A DNA stretch of 64,000 nt from Candidatus Binataceae bacterium. Lineage in GTDB: Bacteria; Desulfobacterota; Binatia; Binatales; Binataceae. Shown in pieces: positions 37,605 to 47,080 of the stretch (the first letter of the stretch is position 1; every line of letters starts with the position of its first letter). Location: assembly GCA_035508495.1 (NCBI GenBank), contig DATJMX010000050.1:1-64000 (forward strand). The letters run 5' to 3'. A model generated the notes under the pieces. It ran no database searches and was not told the DNA's origin. It saw only the letters and a program-made list of their open reading frames with translations. Made by a program: the position numbers and the translations under genes.

Positions 37605-38924
37605 CTACAGGTTGGGGCGAATCTCTTCCAGCGCGTCGCGCGCGGTGCGCACGATGAACTCGATTTCGGGATCGCCGATGATGAACGGCGGCGCGAGCAT
37701 CATCGCGTCACCACCCGCCTTCCCCGCCATCCCGCTCGATGGATAAAAGAACAGCCCGCGCCGCACCGCCGCGCCGAGCACGCGATTGGTCACTTTCTTC
37801 TCGGGCGCATACGGCGTGCGCGAGGCCTTGTCCTCGACCAGCTCGACGCCCCAGAACATCCCGGAGCCGCGGATGTCACCAACCATTGGATGCCCCGACA
37901 GCTCTTCCTTGATATGCGCACCCAGGCGGGCACCGACTTCGGCGGCGCGCTCGACGAGGCGCTCGCGTTCCATGATGGCGAGGACCTCGTTGGCGACGGC
38001 GCAGGCGATCGGATGCGAACTGTAGGTGTAGAACATGAAATCGGCCTTGGCGCGCTCGACCACTTCGACCAACTCGTTTTTGACGGCCAGCACGCCCATC
38101 GGCATGTAACCACCAGTCAACCCTTTGCCGCCAACGAGCAGGTCAGGCACGACGTTCCAGTGATCGACGGCGAAGCGGCGCCCGGTGCGTCCGAAGCCGG
38201 TCATCACCTCGTCGGCGATCAGCAGCACGTCGTAGCGATCGCAAATCTCCCGCAGCTTCGGCCAGTACTCCTTGACCGGCGGAGTGCACGCGCCGCTCGA
38301 GCCCATCATCGGCTCGGCGATAAACGCCGCGATCGTGTCGGCGCCGTTGTGCTTGATTTCTTCCTCGAGCGCCGTCGCGCAATCGGTATCGCATTCGGGA
38401 TAGGTCTTGCCCCATGGACATCTGTAGCAATACGAAGGCCCGATCTTCGGCCAATCGAACAGGATGTGCTCGTAGTCGGCACGCCGGCTGCTGCCGCCGA
38501 CGGAGAGCGCGGCGATCGTGTTGCCGTGATACGAAAAGCGGCGCCCGATAATCTTGCGCTTGGAATCTTTGCCGCGGATCTTGTGATACAGAATCGAAAA
38601 CTTCAGCGCCGCTTCGATTGCTTCCGAGCCGCCGCTCGTAAAGAAGAAGCGCTCCATTCCCTGCGGCGTCCAGCCCACGAGCCGCTCGACGAGCTGTTCG
38701 CGCTCGGGCGAGCTCCATACCGGCAATACGTAATCGAGCGTCGAGACCATCCGCGCCGTCAACTCCGCGATTTCCTTGCGGCCCTGGCCGATATTCACGA
38801 CGATCGCGCCGGCGCCACCGTCGAGGATCTTCTTGCCATCGGTGGTAAAGAGCCAGGGTCCCTCGGCACGCTCGATGCGCAGAGGTTCATTCGGCCCGCG
38901 AACGAACAAGGCGTTGTGTGGCAT
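37605..38924 (-). CDS. Class III PLP aminotransferase with Cys cluster
   Basis: Omega-amino-acid or diamine-type transaminase of 439 residues. PLP motifs are present: SGGSEAIEAALK near 97, LIADEVMTGFGRTG near 233 and the Schiff-base lysine in GGKGLTGGYMPMG near 262. An insertion around 166-182 holds Cys166, Cys169, Cys178 and Cys182 (CYRC ... CDTDC), suggesting a structural metal. The natural substrate is unclear. ATG at 38924. The same-strand alpha/beta hydrolase downstream may act in one catabolic route. Confidence 0.88.
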   Translation of the reverse strand: MPHNALFVRGPNEPLRIERAEGPWLFTTDGKKILDGGAGAIVVNIGQGRKEIAELTARMVSTLDYVLPVWSSPEREQLVERLVGWTPQGMERFFFTSGGSEAIEAALKFSILYHKIRGKDSKRKIIGRRFSYHGNTIAALSVGGSSRRADYEHILFDWPKIGPSYCYRCPWGKTYPECDTDCATALEEEIKHNGADTIAAFIAEPMMGSSGACTPPVKEYWPKLREICDRYDVLLIADEVMTGFGRTGRRFAVDHWNVVPDLLVGGKGLTGGYMPMGVLAVKNELVEVVERAKADFMFYTYSSHPIACAVANEVLAIMERERLVERAAEVGARLGAHIKEELSGHPMVGDIRGSGMFWGVELVEDKASRTPYAPEKKVTNRVLGAAVRRGLFFYPSSGMAGKAGGDAMMLAPPFIIGDPEIEFIVRTARDALEEIRPNL

Positions 38925-39541
38925 GGATGCATTTTGAATCGATTCGCGGATTTGAGCAATGCATCAGAGCTTACGCGTTGACGGCGCAACTCGATTTTAC
39001 TTCTCCTTGACTTCGAGAAACGCGAGGCGTGAAATTGAAGCATGCCGTTGAGGTTCGCACGCGGCATATCCAGCATCGTTCGGATGCTCTTTTTCCGCCT
39101 ACTGAACTCTGTTCAGCGGATCCTGCTCATCTCGTTCTGCGCGTTGACGATTGCTCCAGCGCCGCGCGCCCTGCCCTTGTCGATATTGTCGCTCGCGGCG
39201 GTGGTTACGCCGCCGTCGCGCGGCATCGCCCACTGTACCAGCGAAGAGGTTGCGCCCGATGCCGCGGGCGCCACGCGCGCTCCACTTGCCGATTCGCTCC
39301 TCGCGCCGCCGGCGCGGATCCAACCGCGGATTTCGACCCGCCCACGCGACGTTGAGATCGGTGACCGGCCCACCAGAAGCTTTTTCCATAGACGAACTTC
39401 TCCGCCATCTTCCGACGAATTCGCCTGATTGAATTCTGATGTTTTGTGGCGCGCCGCGCGCTGATTGCCACTCGCGCCAGTTTCAATTCGGAATTCATCA
39501 CTCGAATGCGCCACCAGTAAAGTGGCGCGGAGAAGTATTTC
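38925..39541. other. 617-bp gap without a supported gene
   Basis: The space between the divergently arranged aminotransferase and DUF1329 genes has several overlapping open frames of 90-130 codons on both strands, all Arg/Pro/Ala-rich and without recognisable features. I call none of them. It must hold both promoters. The only structure seen is a 7-bp hairpin just before the DUF1329 ribosome-binding site. Confidence 0.5.
39508..39528 (+). promoter_or_regulatory. 5' UTR hairpin before DUF1329 gene
   Basis: GCGCCAC (39508-39514) and GTGGCGC (39522-39528) form a perfect 7-bp stem with a 7-nt loop. The Shine-Dalgarno GGAG (39529-39532) follows at once, 9 nt before the ATG at 39542. It could affect ribosome access or mRNA stability; function not shown. 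Confidence 0.35.
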
Positions 39542-40873
39542 ATGAATAGAGAAAATAAATGGTGTCGATTGAGTATCGCACCGATTGCAGTTGCGTTGCT
39601 GGCGTTCTGCTGGAGCGCATCTGCGAATGCCACGGTGAAGCCCGGCGATATGATCAACTCGCAGAATGCCTACAAGATAAAAGACATGGTCGCGCCTGGC
39701 GTTTACTACAAAGTCGAAAACGGCATGACTATGCATATTGTGCCGTCGTCGCGTATCGACTGGCCGCCGCCATATCGCGACGCGACTGAGAAATACTCGG
39801 ACCAGGTGCGAATGTCGGCCGACGGCCGCTCGCTGGTCAATTACGTCGCCGGCCAGCCGTTCCCGTTTCTCGATGCGAACGACCCGAACGTCGCGAACAA
39901 GATCATCTGGAACAATGTATTTCGGCCCATCACGACCGATGACTACGACCTGCGTTATTTCGCGTGCGAGAATCTGCGCGGCGGCTTGCATCATTCGTAC
40001 AACGTGCTCGATGAAATCGACGTCGGGCATTATGCCGGATACAACGAAGTTGGCCGCACCGAAGTCGACCCGATTCCAATCGATCCGGACTACAAGACTA
40101 CCAATCGGTACTGGCTATTCGCGCTTTATCCGATTATGTCGCCAGAGAATATGCGCGGCGCGGGATTCATCCGTTATCGCTATGCGAATCCAACCAAGCC
40201 CGATGATATCTGGTCATGGAACACCGGCGCGCGCCGCGTGCGACGGCTGAACGAGGGCATGATGACCGACGCGGTAACGGGCGGCGGGCTGTCCAGCGAA
40301 GGCGGCGGAAATATAGTGGTGTTCGATCCCGATCACTATTCGGGCTTCAACGCTAAGGTCGAAGAATATAACTATCGTTTTCTCGGCCAGAAAACGATGC
40401 TCGGTTCAGTGCACGCAGCTCATTCGCCCGAGGTAACTTGTGGCACCGACGGCGGCGCGAGCGCCTGCCCGGAGAACTGGGAAGAACGCAATATGTACAT
40501 CGTCGAAGCGACGCCCCGCTACAGCAAAAATAACAGCCAGGCGCTGCAGTCAAAGACCATTCTGTATATCGACAGCGAAGTATGGTTCCCGCTCTACGAA
40601 GACGCGTACGATCGGCAGGGACAGCTATGGCAAAACCATATTTACTGGCTGACGTATCGCGATCGCCCCGTGCCTGATGCGCGGGTCGCGATATATCCAT
40701 TCAAACGCTCCTTTGTCGTGGCCGCGGCTGCGACCGATACCCAGAGCGGCATGACCGCGATGTGCTATCTGCCGAGCCGCAACACGCCGGAGAAGGAATG
40801 CTGGTATATCAACATGGGCGCGGTGGATCGCGACTTCTTCACCACCGACGCAATGGTGAAGGCTGCGCCGTAA
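39542..40873 (+). CDS. DUF1329 exported protein
   Basis: A 443-residue protein with a signal peptide (about 1-30) and a DUF1329 domain over the rest. Family members are periplasmic or outer-membrane associated and frequently lie near hydrophobic-substrate catabolism genes; their biochemical role is unsettled. Conserved blocks are VKPGDMI at 32, EKYSDQV near 81, GQPFPFLD near 103 and the C-terminal WYINMGAVD. It is a clear paralogue of the gene at 53426, sharing long identical blocks. GGAG lies 9 nt before ATG 39542. Convergent with a racemase-like CoA transferase. Confidence 0.87.
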   Translation: MNRENKWCRLSIAPIAVALLAFCWSASANATVKPGDMINSQNAYKIKDMVAPGVYYKVENGMTMHIVPSSRIDWPPPYRDATEKYSDQVRMSADGRSLVNYVAGQPFPFLDANDPNVANKIIWNNVFRPITTDDYDLRYFACENLRGGLHHSYNVLDEIDVGHYAGYNEVGRTEVDPIPIDPDYKTTNRYWLFALYPIMSPENMRGAGFIRYRYANPTKPDDIWSWNTGARRVRRLNEGMMTDAVTGGGLSSEGGGNIVVFDPDHYSGFNAKVEEYNYRFLGQKTMLGSVHAAHSPEVTCGTDGGASACPENWEERNMYIVEATPRYSKNNSQALQSKTILYIDSEVWFPLYEDAYDRQGQLWQNHIYWLTYRDRPVPDARVAIYPFKRSFVVAAAATDTQSGMTAMCYLPSRNTPEKECWYINMGAVDRDFFTTDAMVKAAP

Positions 40874-40879
40874 CGAGCC

Positions 40880-40909
40880 GGCGCTGGCGGGCGAAGGCGC
40901 GCCAGCGCC
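40880..40909. terminator. Candidate bidirectional terminator
   Basis: GGCGCTGGCG (40880-40889) pairs perfectly with CGCCAGCGCC (40900-40909), loop 10 nt, between the stops of two convergent genes (40873 and 40913). No strong T-run follows on either side, so the efficiency is uncertain. Confidence 0.5.
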
Positions 40910-40912
40910 ACT

Positions 40913-42121
40913 TCATTTGATCGAGCCGTCGTCGCGCCACTTCGCGATATCCTCCGGCGCGTAGCCGAGACCGGTGAGAATTTCCTCGGTATGCTGCCCG
41001 AGCTGGGGCGCGAGCGTTCTTATCGATCCGGGAGTTTCTGAGAGTTTCACCGGGATACCCACCTGCTTGACCCTGGCGCCGCCGGGAGCTTCGACTTCGA
41101 CGATCATGTTGCGCGCCTTGATTTGGGGATCGTCGGGGACCTCGTCGAAGGTGAGCATCCTGCCGACGCAGATGTCGGTCGTGCTGAGCAATTCGAACCA
41201 TTCGTCGCGCGTCTTCGTTTTGAACGCGCCGGTAAGGAACTGCGAAATCTCGGCACGTTTCGACGAGTCATACTCGTGCGGGATGAGATCCTCGCGGCCC
41301 ATCGCGCGGCAAAGGTTGGCGAAGAACCACGGTTCGATCGCCGCGATGGTGATGAACTTGCCGTCCTTGGTCGCATAGACGTTGTAGTTCGGGATTCCGC
41401 CGTCGGTCGTCGATTCGCCGCGGGTTGGAATTTTGCCGCCGGCGAAGAAGGTCGAAAAGGCCTGCGCGAGCAGCGCCAGGCTGCCGTCCATCATCGAGAT
41501 ATCAACGTATTGTCCGCGGCCGGTCTGCTGGCGCGCCAGGAGTGCCGCGAGCACGCCGATCGCGCCGTGAAAGCCGCCGCCGGCATAGTCCGCGATGAGA
41601 TTGTGGGGAATCGTCGGCGGCTGGTCCTTGCGGCCGAGTATCGAGAGCACGCCCGCGGTCGCGATGTAGTTGAGATCGTGACCGACCAAGTTCTTATAGG
41701 GACCGGTCTGACCGTAGCCGGTAATGGCACAGTAGATGAGCTTGGGATTTCGTGCCGAGAGCTTTTCCCATCCGATACCGAGGCGATCGGCGACGCCGGG
41801 GCGGTATTCTTCGACAATCACGTCGGCGCGCATGGCCAGCCGCAGATATATTTCCTTGCCCGGTTGAGTCTTAAAGTTAAGTCCAATCGACTTCTTGTTA
41901 CGATTGAGCGCATTGAACGGCGAGCTGCTGAAGCCCGCGCCCGGTCCCTGCAGGCCAGCCGTGCCGGCCTGCTGCGCGCGGCGACCGGTCGGCGGCCCCG
42001 GCTCTTCGATCTTGATCACTTCGGCGCCGAGGTCGGCAAGGATCATCGTGCAGAACGGTCCCGGCGCGAGCTTGGTCAGATCGAGCACTTTGATACCTGA
42101 AAGCGGCGCTGGTGAAGGCAT
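40913..42121 (-). CDS. Alpha-methylacyl-CoA racemase-like CaiB/BaiF protein
   Basis: Family III CoA-transferase fold, 402 residues. The block GHDLNYIATAGVLS (His148, Asp149) followed by NLIADYAGGG is typical of alpha-methylacyl-CoA racemases, where His and Asp serve as acid/base, rather than of true transferases. Racemisation of 2-methyl-branched acyl-CoA esters is thus the leading guess; CoA transfer is the alternative. ATG at 42121. Distinct from the CaiB gene at 26468, whose motif is different. Confidence 0.88.
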   Translation of the reverse strand: MPSPAPLSGIKVLDLTKLAPGPFCTMILADLGAEVIKIEEPGPPTGRRAQQAGTAGLQGPGAGFSSSPFNALNRNKKSIGLNFKTQPGKEIYLRLAMRADVIVEEYRPGVADRLGIGWEKLSARNPKLIYCAITGYGQTGPYKNLVGHDLNYIATAGVLSILGRKDQPPTIPHNLIADYAGGGFHGAIGVLAALLARQQTGRGQYVDISMMDGSLALLAQAFSTFFAGGKIPTRGESTTDGGIPNYNVYATKDGKFITIAAIEPWFFANLCRAMGREDLIPHEYDSSKRAEISQFLTGAFKTKTRDEWFELLSTTDICVGRMLTFDEVPDDPQIKARNMIVEVEAPGGARVKQVGIPVKLSETPGSIRTLAPQLGQHTEEILTGLGYAPEDIAKWRDDGSIK

Positions 42122-42227
42122 CGGAATTCTCCTTGAGCGTTATCGAGCAGTGAAGATGCGCAGTCGCGTTTCATAGTTCGCGATCGCAGACCTTTAAATC
42201 GTTTTGCGGTGACGGTGCAACCGCGAC

Positions 42228-42731
42228 CTAGTCGGGAGGCGGCATACCGGGCATTACGATACCGGGTATGCCATTGGTTGCCGGTTGATCGGCGCTTTGA
42301 TCGTCGCTCGGTTGTTGCGGCGGTTGCCATACCGGCGGCGCGCCCGGATCGGCCTGCGCGTCGTTGTTGTCGTTGTTGTCACTGTTGTCGTTGTTGTTGT
42401 CGTCGTTATTGCTGTCGGGCACCGCAGCCTGGGAATTGTCCTCGGGTGGCGGCTGAACGATCCCGGGCGGCGGGTAGTTCGCGTCAACCTGCGGATTCGA
42501 GGGCGAAGCAGGAACCGCGTCCTGCGGCGGCGCGGCCGCAACACCCGGATAGATCGGCGCAGGCGCAGGGGCGTCGCTCATCCCGGCAGCAGGCGCAGTG
42601 CTATGGTTCATCGCGACCGCCACAGGATGTGCGGAGGCTGAGAAATCGGACGCGTGAAAACTCTTGAACGACGCGAATACCATCGCGATCAGAATCATCA
42701 ACGCGGCAATGAAAGATAATCTGCCTAACAT
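42228..42731 (-). CDS. Small anchored protein with Pro-rich and Asn/Asp-rich tracts
   Basis: A 167-residue low-complexity protein. One N-terminal hydrophobic helix (about 6-24) acts as signal anchor. The rest is disordered: Ala/Pro-rich to about 100, then an Asn/Asp tract (about 107-128) made almost only of N and D, then Pro/Gln-rich. The Asn/Asp tract is encoded by tandem GTT/GTC-type triplets on the plus strand. No function recognised; an acidic extracytoplasmic tail is the only visible property. ATG at 42731. Confidence 0.6.
   Translation of the reverse strand: MLGRLSFIAALMILIAMVFASFKSFHASDFSASAHPVAVAMNHSTAPAAGMSDAPAPAPIYPGVAAAPPQDAVPASPSNPQVDANYPPPGIVQPPPEDNSQAAVPDSNNDDNNNDNSDNNDNNDAQADPGAPPVWQPPQQPSDDQSADQPATNGIPGIVMPGMPPPD
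42361..42413. repeat. Triplet-repeat tract encoding Asn/Asp run
   Basis: On the plus strand this stretch is almost wholly GTT and GTC triplets, read on the minus strand as AAC and GAC codons. Such runs change length by slippage. It lies in frame within the small anchored protein at 42228-42731. Confidence 0.7.
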
Positions 42732-42777
42732 TACTAATTGCGATTCTAACGCGCCGAGGCTGCGTAAGACTAATCGA

Positions 42778-43614
42778 TCAGATTACGGCGGCGCGAACCT
42801 TCGCGAGCCGGTCAGCGAGCGACTTGAGACCTTTCACCATGTGCATGCCGTACCAATGCAGATCGCGCCCGCTGACGATCAGCACGCGGCGGCTGAGCGC
42901 AGGCGGCAGCATCGGCTTCAGTTCGGCAACATCGTCGTCGCCGAATTCGTAAGGCTCGTCGGGCAGAATCACGATGTCGGGACGGCGCGCCAGGACCTCG
43001 TCGAGGGTAGTCACAGGATAGCGCTCGCCGGCGGATGCAAACACGTTGTTGAAGCCGAGCATCCGCAAGACATCGTGCGCGTAGGTGTCGGCGTTGAAAG
43101 TCATCCAGGGTTTTTTCCAGATCGGACAAAAAACGCGCAGCCGCATCTTGTTCCAGATGCCGAGGCCCGCCTCGATACCGCCGACCGCCAGCGTGATTTG
43201 CCGCGCCAGCGCTCCCGCGGCGGCCTCGCGCTTGAGCACGCGTCCGAGCTTGAGGATCGAATCGACCGCGCCGGGGATCGTACGCGGATAGGTCGTGAAC
43301 ACGGCGATTCCATGCGAGCGGATTCGATCGACGTCTTCGCGCCGGTTCTCCTCCGCGTTGGCGATTACCAGGTCAGGCTCGAGTGCTGCGATCGCACGAA
43401 TATCGGGATTCTTGGTGCCGCCGACTTTTTGTATCGACGCGACCTTGCCCTCAGGCGAGACGCAGAACTTCGTGATACCAACGATTTCCTGCTCGAATCC
43501 GAAACTGAAAAGCGTCTCCGTCCAGCTCGGCACCAGCGAGACGATCCGCACCGGCGCCGCGGGCAAATCGACGCGAAACCCTAAATCGTCGCTAACCTGA
43601 ATCTGCCCACTCAT
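42778..43614 (-). CDS. BtuF-like helical-backbone metal/cobalamin receptor without signal peptide
   Basis: A 278-residue protein of the periplasmic-binding-protein fold III, like the cobalamin-binding protein BtuF: PVRIVSLVPSWTETLFSFG at the start, GGTKNPDIRAIAALEPDLVI near 65, and GRDLHWYG near 247. The N-terminus (MSGQIQVSDD) has no signal peptide or lipobox, and no permease or ATPase gene is adjacent. It may therefore act in the cytoplasm or use an unseen upstream start; the ATG at 43614 leaves little room for one. Cofactor unknown. Confidence 0.8.
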   Translation of the reverse strand: MSGQIQVSDDLGFRVDLPAAPVRIVSLVPSWTETLFSFGFEQEIVGITKFCVSPEGKVASIQKVGGTKNPDIRAIAALEPDLVIANAEENRREDVDRIRSHGIAVFTTYPRTIPGAVDSILKLGRVLKREAAAGALARQITLAVGGIEAGLGIWNKMRLRVFCPIWKKPWMTFNADTYAHDVLRMLGFNNVFASAGERYPVTTLDEVLARRPDIVILPDEPYEFGDDDVAELKPMLPPALSRRVLIVSGRDLHWYGMHMVKGLKSLADRLAKVRAAVI

Positions 43615-43623
43615 CGCGCTACT

Positions 43624-43920
43624 TCATTTCTTCCTGGCGACAGCCTCCAGGGCCTGGCGATCACTTTCGGTCAAGTTCTCGTTGCTCGTCGATTCTGATG
43701 CGGGCGAGGCAATCGGATGATCGGGTGGGCGGTACGCCAGGTAGTGAACTGCTTGTGGCAGCATCATGCGGCGGAATAGGAAGCCGGCTATGAGCGCGGT
43801 CAGCGCCATCACCAGCAGAATCGTGGGGCGGCGGCGTTTGGGGCGGGAGCGGCGCGGCGCGGGAGCCGCTTTTGCGGTTCTGCGCGGCCTTACACTAGTC
43901 GACTGCACCCGCTTCGCCAT
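43624..43920 (-). CDS. Small single-pass membrane protein
   Basis: A 98-residue protein: very basic N-terminus (about 1-32, rich in Arg, Lys, Pro), one transmembrane helix (about 33-50), and a polar tail ending in charged residues. ATG 43920 has GAGG and GGTGG upstream; a longer frame to 43980 starts inside the neighbouring flavoprotein gene. It lies 9 bp upstream of the BtuF-like gene, so the two are probably co-transcribed. No homologue recognised. Confidence 0.6.
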   Translation of the reverse strand: MAKRVQSTSVRPRRTAKAAPAPRRSRPKRRRPTILLVMALTALIAGFLFRRMMLPQAVHYLAYRPPDHPIASPASESTSNENLTESDRQALEAVARKK

Positions 43921-43940
43921 ACCACCCAACCTCGATGATG

Positions 43941-45173
43941 CTACCGTACAGGTGCGCGAAACAAAACTGCGCGCATCCATTTGGCGACTAGCGCCGACGG
44001 CGGCAGCTCATCGAAATGCGCGGCGCCGTTGTACCAATCGACGCCGATTTCCCGGGCGCGGCGGCTCATCCTGGCGATGCGAAAAAACGCGCGATGCCGC
44101 CGGCCGTAGAAGTTTCGCGCCGCGAACGAGAGAATCTTAAGCTTGCGCCCGACCGTGCCGCGATGAAGCGCGCGATCGTATTGGTTGAGCGCCATGTTAT
44201 CGCCTGCGCTGAATTTCGCGACCGCTTCGGCAGCGAGCTTGCCGTGCTCGAACGCACAGGAAATGCCCTCGCCCATCAACGGATCGACTCCGGCCGCATC
44301 GCCAGCAAGGATCACCCTGCCCTGCGCGTATCGATCCGATTCATCGAACCATCGAATTGGGAACGCGTGCCAGTTCATGCTGCGATGGCCCAGATCATCA
44401 AGCGGGAGTTCGGGAAACGCGCGCCGCAGTTCGGAAAGCATCAGCGACTGCTCACCCGCGATACCGTGGTCTTCGCGCGGCAGTTGGTCGTAGATACCGA
44501 CGTTCAGATGAGGCTGGCCGTCGATCAGACAGGGAAACGACCATGAGTAACCCTTGATACCGCCGCCGACGCATCGAAAGTCGAAGACGTAGCGATGCTC
44601 GATGAATTCGCGCGCGGCCTCCGGGTTAACCGCGATATCTCTCATGAGCGCGCGGCCCAGATTTTCCTTGCCGTCGCCGAAGATCGAGCGCCGAATCCGG
44701 CTCCCGGAGCCATCGGCGCCGATCACAACGCTGGCCGCGATCGCGCCGCGATCGGTCGCAACACGAACGCCGGATGGGTCCTGTGCCGCGCCGGCAATAC
44801 GGCAGCGCTCGACGATCTGGAGACCGGCGGCGCGCGCCTTGTGCGCGAGCATCGCGTCGAACTGATCGCGCCGGATCACTGTACACAATGTGTCACCGCG
44901 AGTGAGATCGACGTCGCCGACCTCGGTCCGTGCAGCGCCGCGCATCACATCGACCGCGGGAACATCGAGCGTGATTCCGAGCTCATCGAGCGCCAGCATC
45001 GTCTTGGGAATCAAACCGCCGGCGCAGGTCTTGAAGCGCGGATGCGCCGCTTTGTCGATCGCGACGACACGGCCGGCCATCTCCGGATGCGCCTTCAACA
45101 GATAGAGCGCGGTCGCGAGTCCGGCGGGACCGGCACCGGCGATCAGCACATCGCATTTGCGCGGAAACTCCAT
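43941..45173 (-). CDS. Geranylgeranyl-reductase family FAD oxidoreductase
   Basis: A 410-residue flavoprotein. The FAD dinucleotide motif GAGPAGLATALYL lies at about 13-25, the family element FKTCAGGLIPKTM at about 48-60, and the second FAD motif AGDAAGVDPLMGEGI near 285. Members reduce isoprenoid double bonds of quinones, chlorophyll side chains or lipids. ATG 45173 begins just before the first beta strand; a longer frame to 45224 adds an unlikely leader. Polyprenyl lipid reduction is the general inference. Confidence 0.87.
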   Translation of the reverse strand: MEFPRKCDVLIAGAGPAGLATALYLLKAHPEMAGRVVAIDKAAHPRFKTCAGGLIPKTMLALDELGITLDVPAVDVMRGAARTEVGDVDLTRGDTLCTVIRRDQFDAMLAHKARAAGLQIVERCRIAGAAQDPSGVRVATDRGAIAASVVIGADGSGSRIRRSIFGDGKENLGRALMRDIAVNPEAAREFIEHRYVFDFRCVGGGIKGYSWSFPCLIDGQPHLNVGIYDQLPREDHGIAGEQSLMLSELRRAFPELPLDDLGHRSMNWHAFPIRWFDESDRYAQGRVILAGDAAGVDPLMGEGISCAFEHGKLAAEAVAKFSAGDNMALNQYDRALHRGTVGRKLKILSFAARNFYGRRHRAFFRIARMSRRAREIGVDWYNGAAHFDELPPSALVAKWMRAVLFRAPVR

Positions 45174-45230
45174 TGACGCTTCAACCGGTAGCATCGCGCA
45201 CGATGCGGCGAAAGAAGGCATCAAAATGCA

Positions 45231-45260
45231 AGCGGCACGACGATTTCTCGCCGTGCCGCT
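45231..45260 (-). terminator. Candidate terminator after the Do protease gene
   Basis: AGCGGCACG and CGTGCCGCT (45231-45239 and 45252-45260) form a 9-bp stem with a 12-nt loop, about 30 bp past the protease stop in its direction. On the minus strand it is followed by TTGCATTTT, a short T-rich stretch, fitting a weak intrinsic terminator. Confidence 0.55.
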
Positions 45261-45292
45261 CGAGCTGCTTCAATTGACTAGCCGTTTCGTGA

Positions 45293-46930
45293 TTAGCCCT
45301 GGCCTTGCTCCGATGGCGGCTTGATCACGGTGTAGAGGGTGGCCGCGCCGCGCTGAACCAGCAGCAGCGCCGGCTTCTTCGAGTCCTTGGCCGCTTTGGC
45401 CTTGGCGACGAAATCGTTCACGGTCGCGACCTTGTTGTGATCGATTTCGAGCACAACGTCACCGGGCTGAAGGTCGGCATCCGCCGCCGGGCTGTCAGGA
45501 TTCACCTTGCGCACGACGACGCCCTTGGTGATGTCAATATGGAGCTGCTGCGCGAGGTCGGGCGTCAGATCGCCGACCTGCATACCCCAGCTGCCGCCCT
45601 GATCTTCCGCTTTGGCGGTCTGCACCGTGGGTTCGGTGCGCTCACCGGTCGTGACCTGTACGGTCATGTGCTTGCCGTTGCGGATGATCTCGACGGGCAC
45701 CGACTTGTTGATCGGAGTTTCCGCGACAAGAGCGGGCAGCTCGTGCTCGTCGTGAACGTCGTGACCGTTGAACTTGATCACGATATCGCCGCGCTCGATT
45801 CCGCCCTTCGCCGCAGGTCCGTCCTTGTCAACCTTCGCCACCAAGGCGCCGGTCGCCTGCGCGAGGCCGAACGACTGCGCGAGGTCGTTGGTGACTTCCT
45901 GGATCTCGACGCCGAGCCATCCGCGGATCACGCGGCCGTGGGCCTTGAGCTGATCCATCACGTTCTTGGCGAGGTCGATGGGAATCGCGAAACCGATACC
46001 GACGTTGGAGCCGGTGCGGCTGTAGATCGCGGTATTGATACCGATAACCTGGCCTTCGGCGTTGAAGAGCGGACCGCCCGAGTTGCCGGGATTGATCGAC
46101 GCGTCGGTCTGGATGAAGTCGTCGTAGTCGCCACCGAGGATCCTGCCCTTGGCCGATACGATACCGGCGGTTACGGTGGTGCCGACGCCGAACGGATTGC
46201 CGATTGCTATCACCCAGTCACCGATCTGGGTGTCGCCTGATACGCCGAGGGGAGCAACCGGAAGCGGAACCTTGTCCTTGGTGTCGATCTTGATTAGCGC
46301 GAGGTCGGTCTTGGGATCTTTGCCGATGACCTTGGCAGTGAATTCGCGCTTGTCGAAGAGCTGCACGTCGATTTCGTCGGCGTTACCAACAACGTGGTTG
46401 TTGGTCAGGATATATCCGTCTGGCGATACGATTACGCCCGAGCCGAGACCATGCTGCTTGTACTCGCGCGGCATGCCCTGGCCGAAGAAGCGCCGGAACT
46501 GCTCAAAAGGATCGCCTTGCATTGGGCCGCCACCGCCCTGACCACCCTGATCTCCCGGGCCACCGCCCTGATCGCCTTCGCCGGGTCCTGCGTTAGGATC
46601 GCCGCCCTCATCTCCAGGGCCTTGAAAGCCACCGAACGGACCGCCGGAAATCTTGACGTCCTGAACGATCTTGACGCTCACGACCGCCGGCATGACGCGC
46701 TTGACGAGCGGCGCGAACGAGGAAATGACGCCGACGCGCTCGTTGGGCTCGGGGGTGTTGGGCTTGGCCGGCTCCGACGCCATCGGCATCGAGTTGCCCG
46801 CCGAAGGCGACGGCGCCGCACTTGAGTCGTCGCCTGAACCCCAGAACGGGAAGGCGCCGGCTTGATGGGCGAAAACTACAACCAGACCGATCAGGACGCC
46901 GCCCGCGATAGCGGCGAACTTCTTAACCAT
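45293..46930 (-). CDS. Do-family periplasmic serine protease (DegP/DegQ-like)
   Basis: A 545-residue envelope protease/chaperone. A signal anchor is at about 5-26. The trypsin-like domain has the triad His179 (TNNHVV), Asp209 (KTDLAL) and Ser284 (GNSGGP). Two PDZ domains follow (about 355-440 and 455-540). A long Gly/Asp/Gln-rich insert at 96-140 replaces the usual LA-loop region. GGAGGAG lies just before ATG 46930. The upstream gap holds a 20-bp palindrome. Solitary gene with its own terminator; envelope-stress control is likely but not shown. Confidence 0.93.
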   Translation of the reverse strand: MVKKFAAIAGGVLIGLVVVFAHQAGAFPFWGSGDDSSAAPSPSAGNSMPMASEPAKPNTPEPNERVGVISSFAPLVKRVMPAVVSVKIVQDVKISGGPFGGFQGPGDEGGDPNAGPGEGDQGGGPGDQGGQGGGGPMQGDPFEQFRRFFGQGMPREYKQHGLGSGVIVSPDGYILTNNHVVGNADEIDVQLFDKREFTAKVIGKDPKTDLALIKIDTKDKVPLPVAPLGVSGDTQIGDWVIAIGNPFGVGTTVTAGIVSAKGRILGGDYDDFIQTDASINPGNSGGPLFNAEGQVIGINTAIYSRTGSNVGIGFAIPIDLAKNVMDQLKAHGRVIRGWLGVEIQEVTNDLAQSFGLAQATGALVAKVDKDGPAAKGGIERGDIVIKFNGHDVHDEHELPALVAETPINKSVPVEIIRNGKHMTVQVTTGERTEPTVQTAKAEDQGGSWGMQVGDLTPDLAQQLHIDITKGVVVRKVNPDSPAADADLQPGDVVLEIDHNKVATVNDFVAKAKAAKDSKKPALLLVQRGAATLYTVIKPPSEQGQG

Positions 46931-47080
46931 GAACTCCTCCTGGAAAGGCTTGCATGTAAAGGGTCGGCTTCACGCCTCGACCCTCATCTATCGGACGATA
47001 AATCCGCCACTAAATTCAGCATCCACCTGTATTTCCCTGGCCCGAGACGATGCATGCGCTCCAGCCGCCGGCGGACATCT

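Noticed and set aside
39042..39428. Plus-strand open frame of 128 codons with a hydrophobic start
   Set aside because: Only candidate in the 617-bp gap, but overlapped by equally open frames on both strands, with biased composition and no ribosome-binding site.
42361..42413. Possible short tandem array resembling a CRISPR or VNTR
   Set aside because: The repeat unit is a triplet in frame with a coding sequence and there are no spacers.
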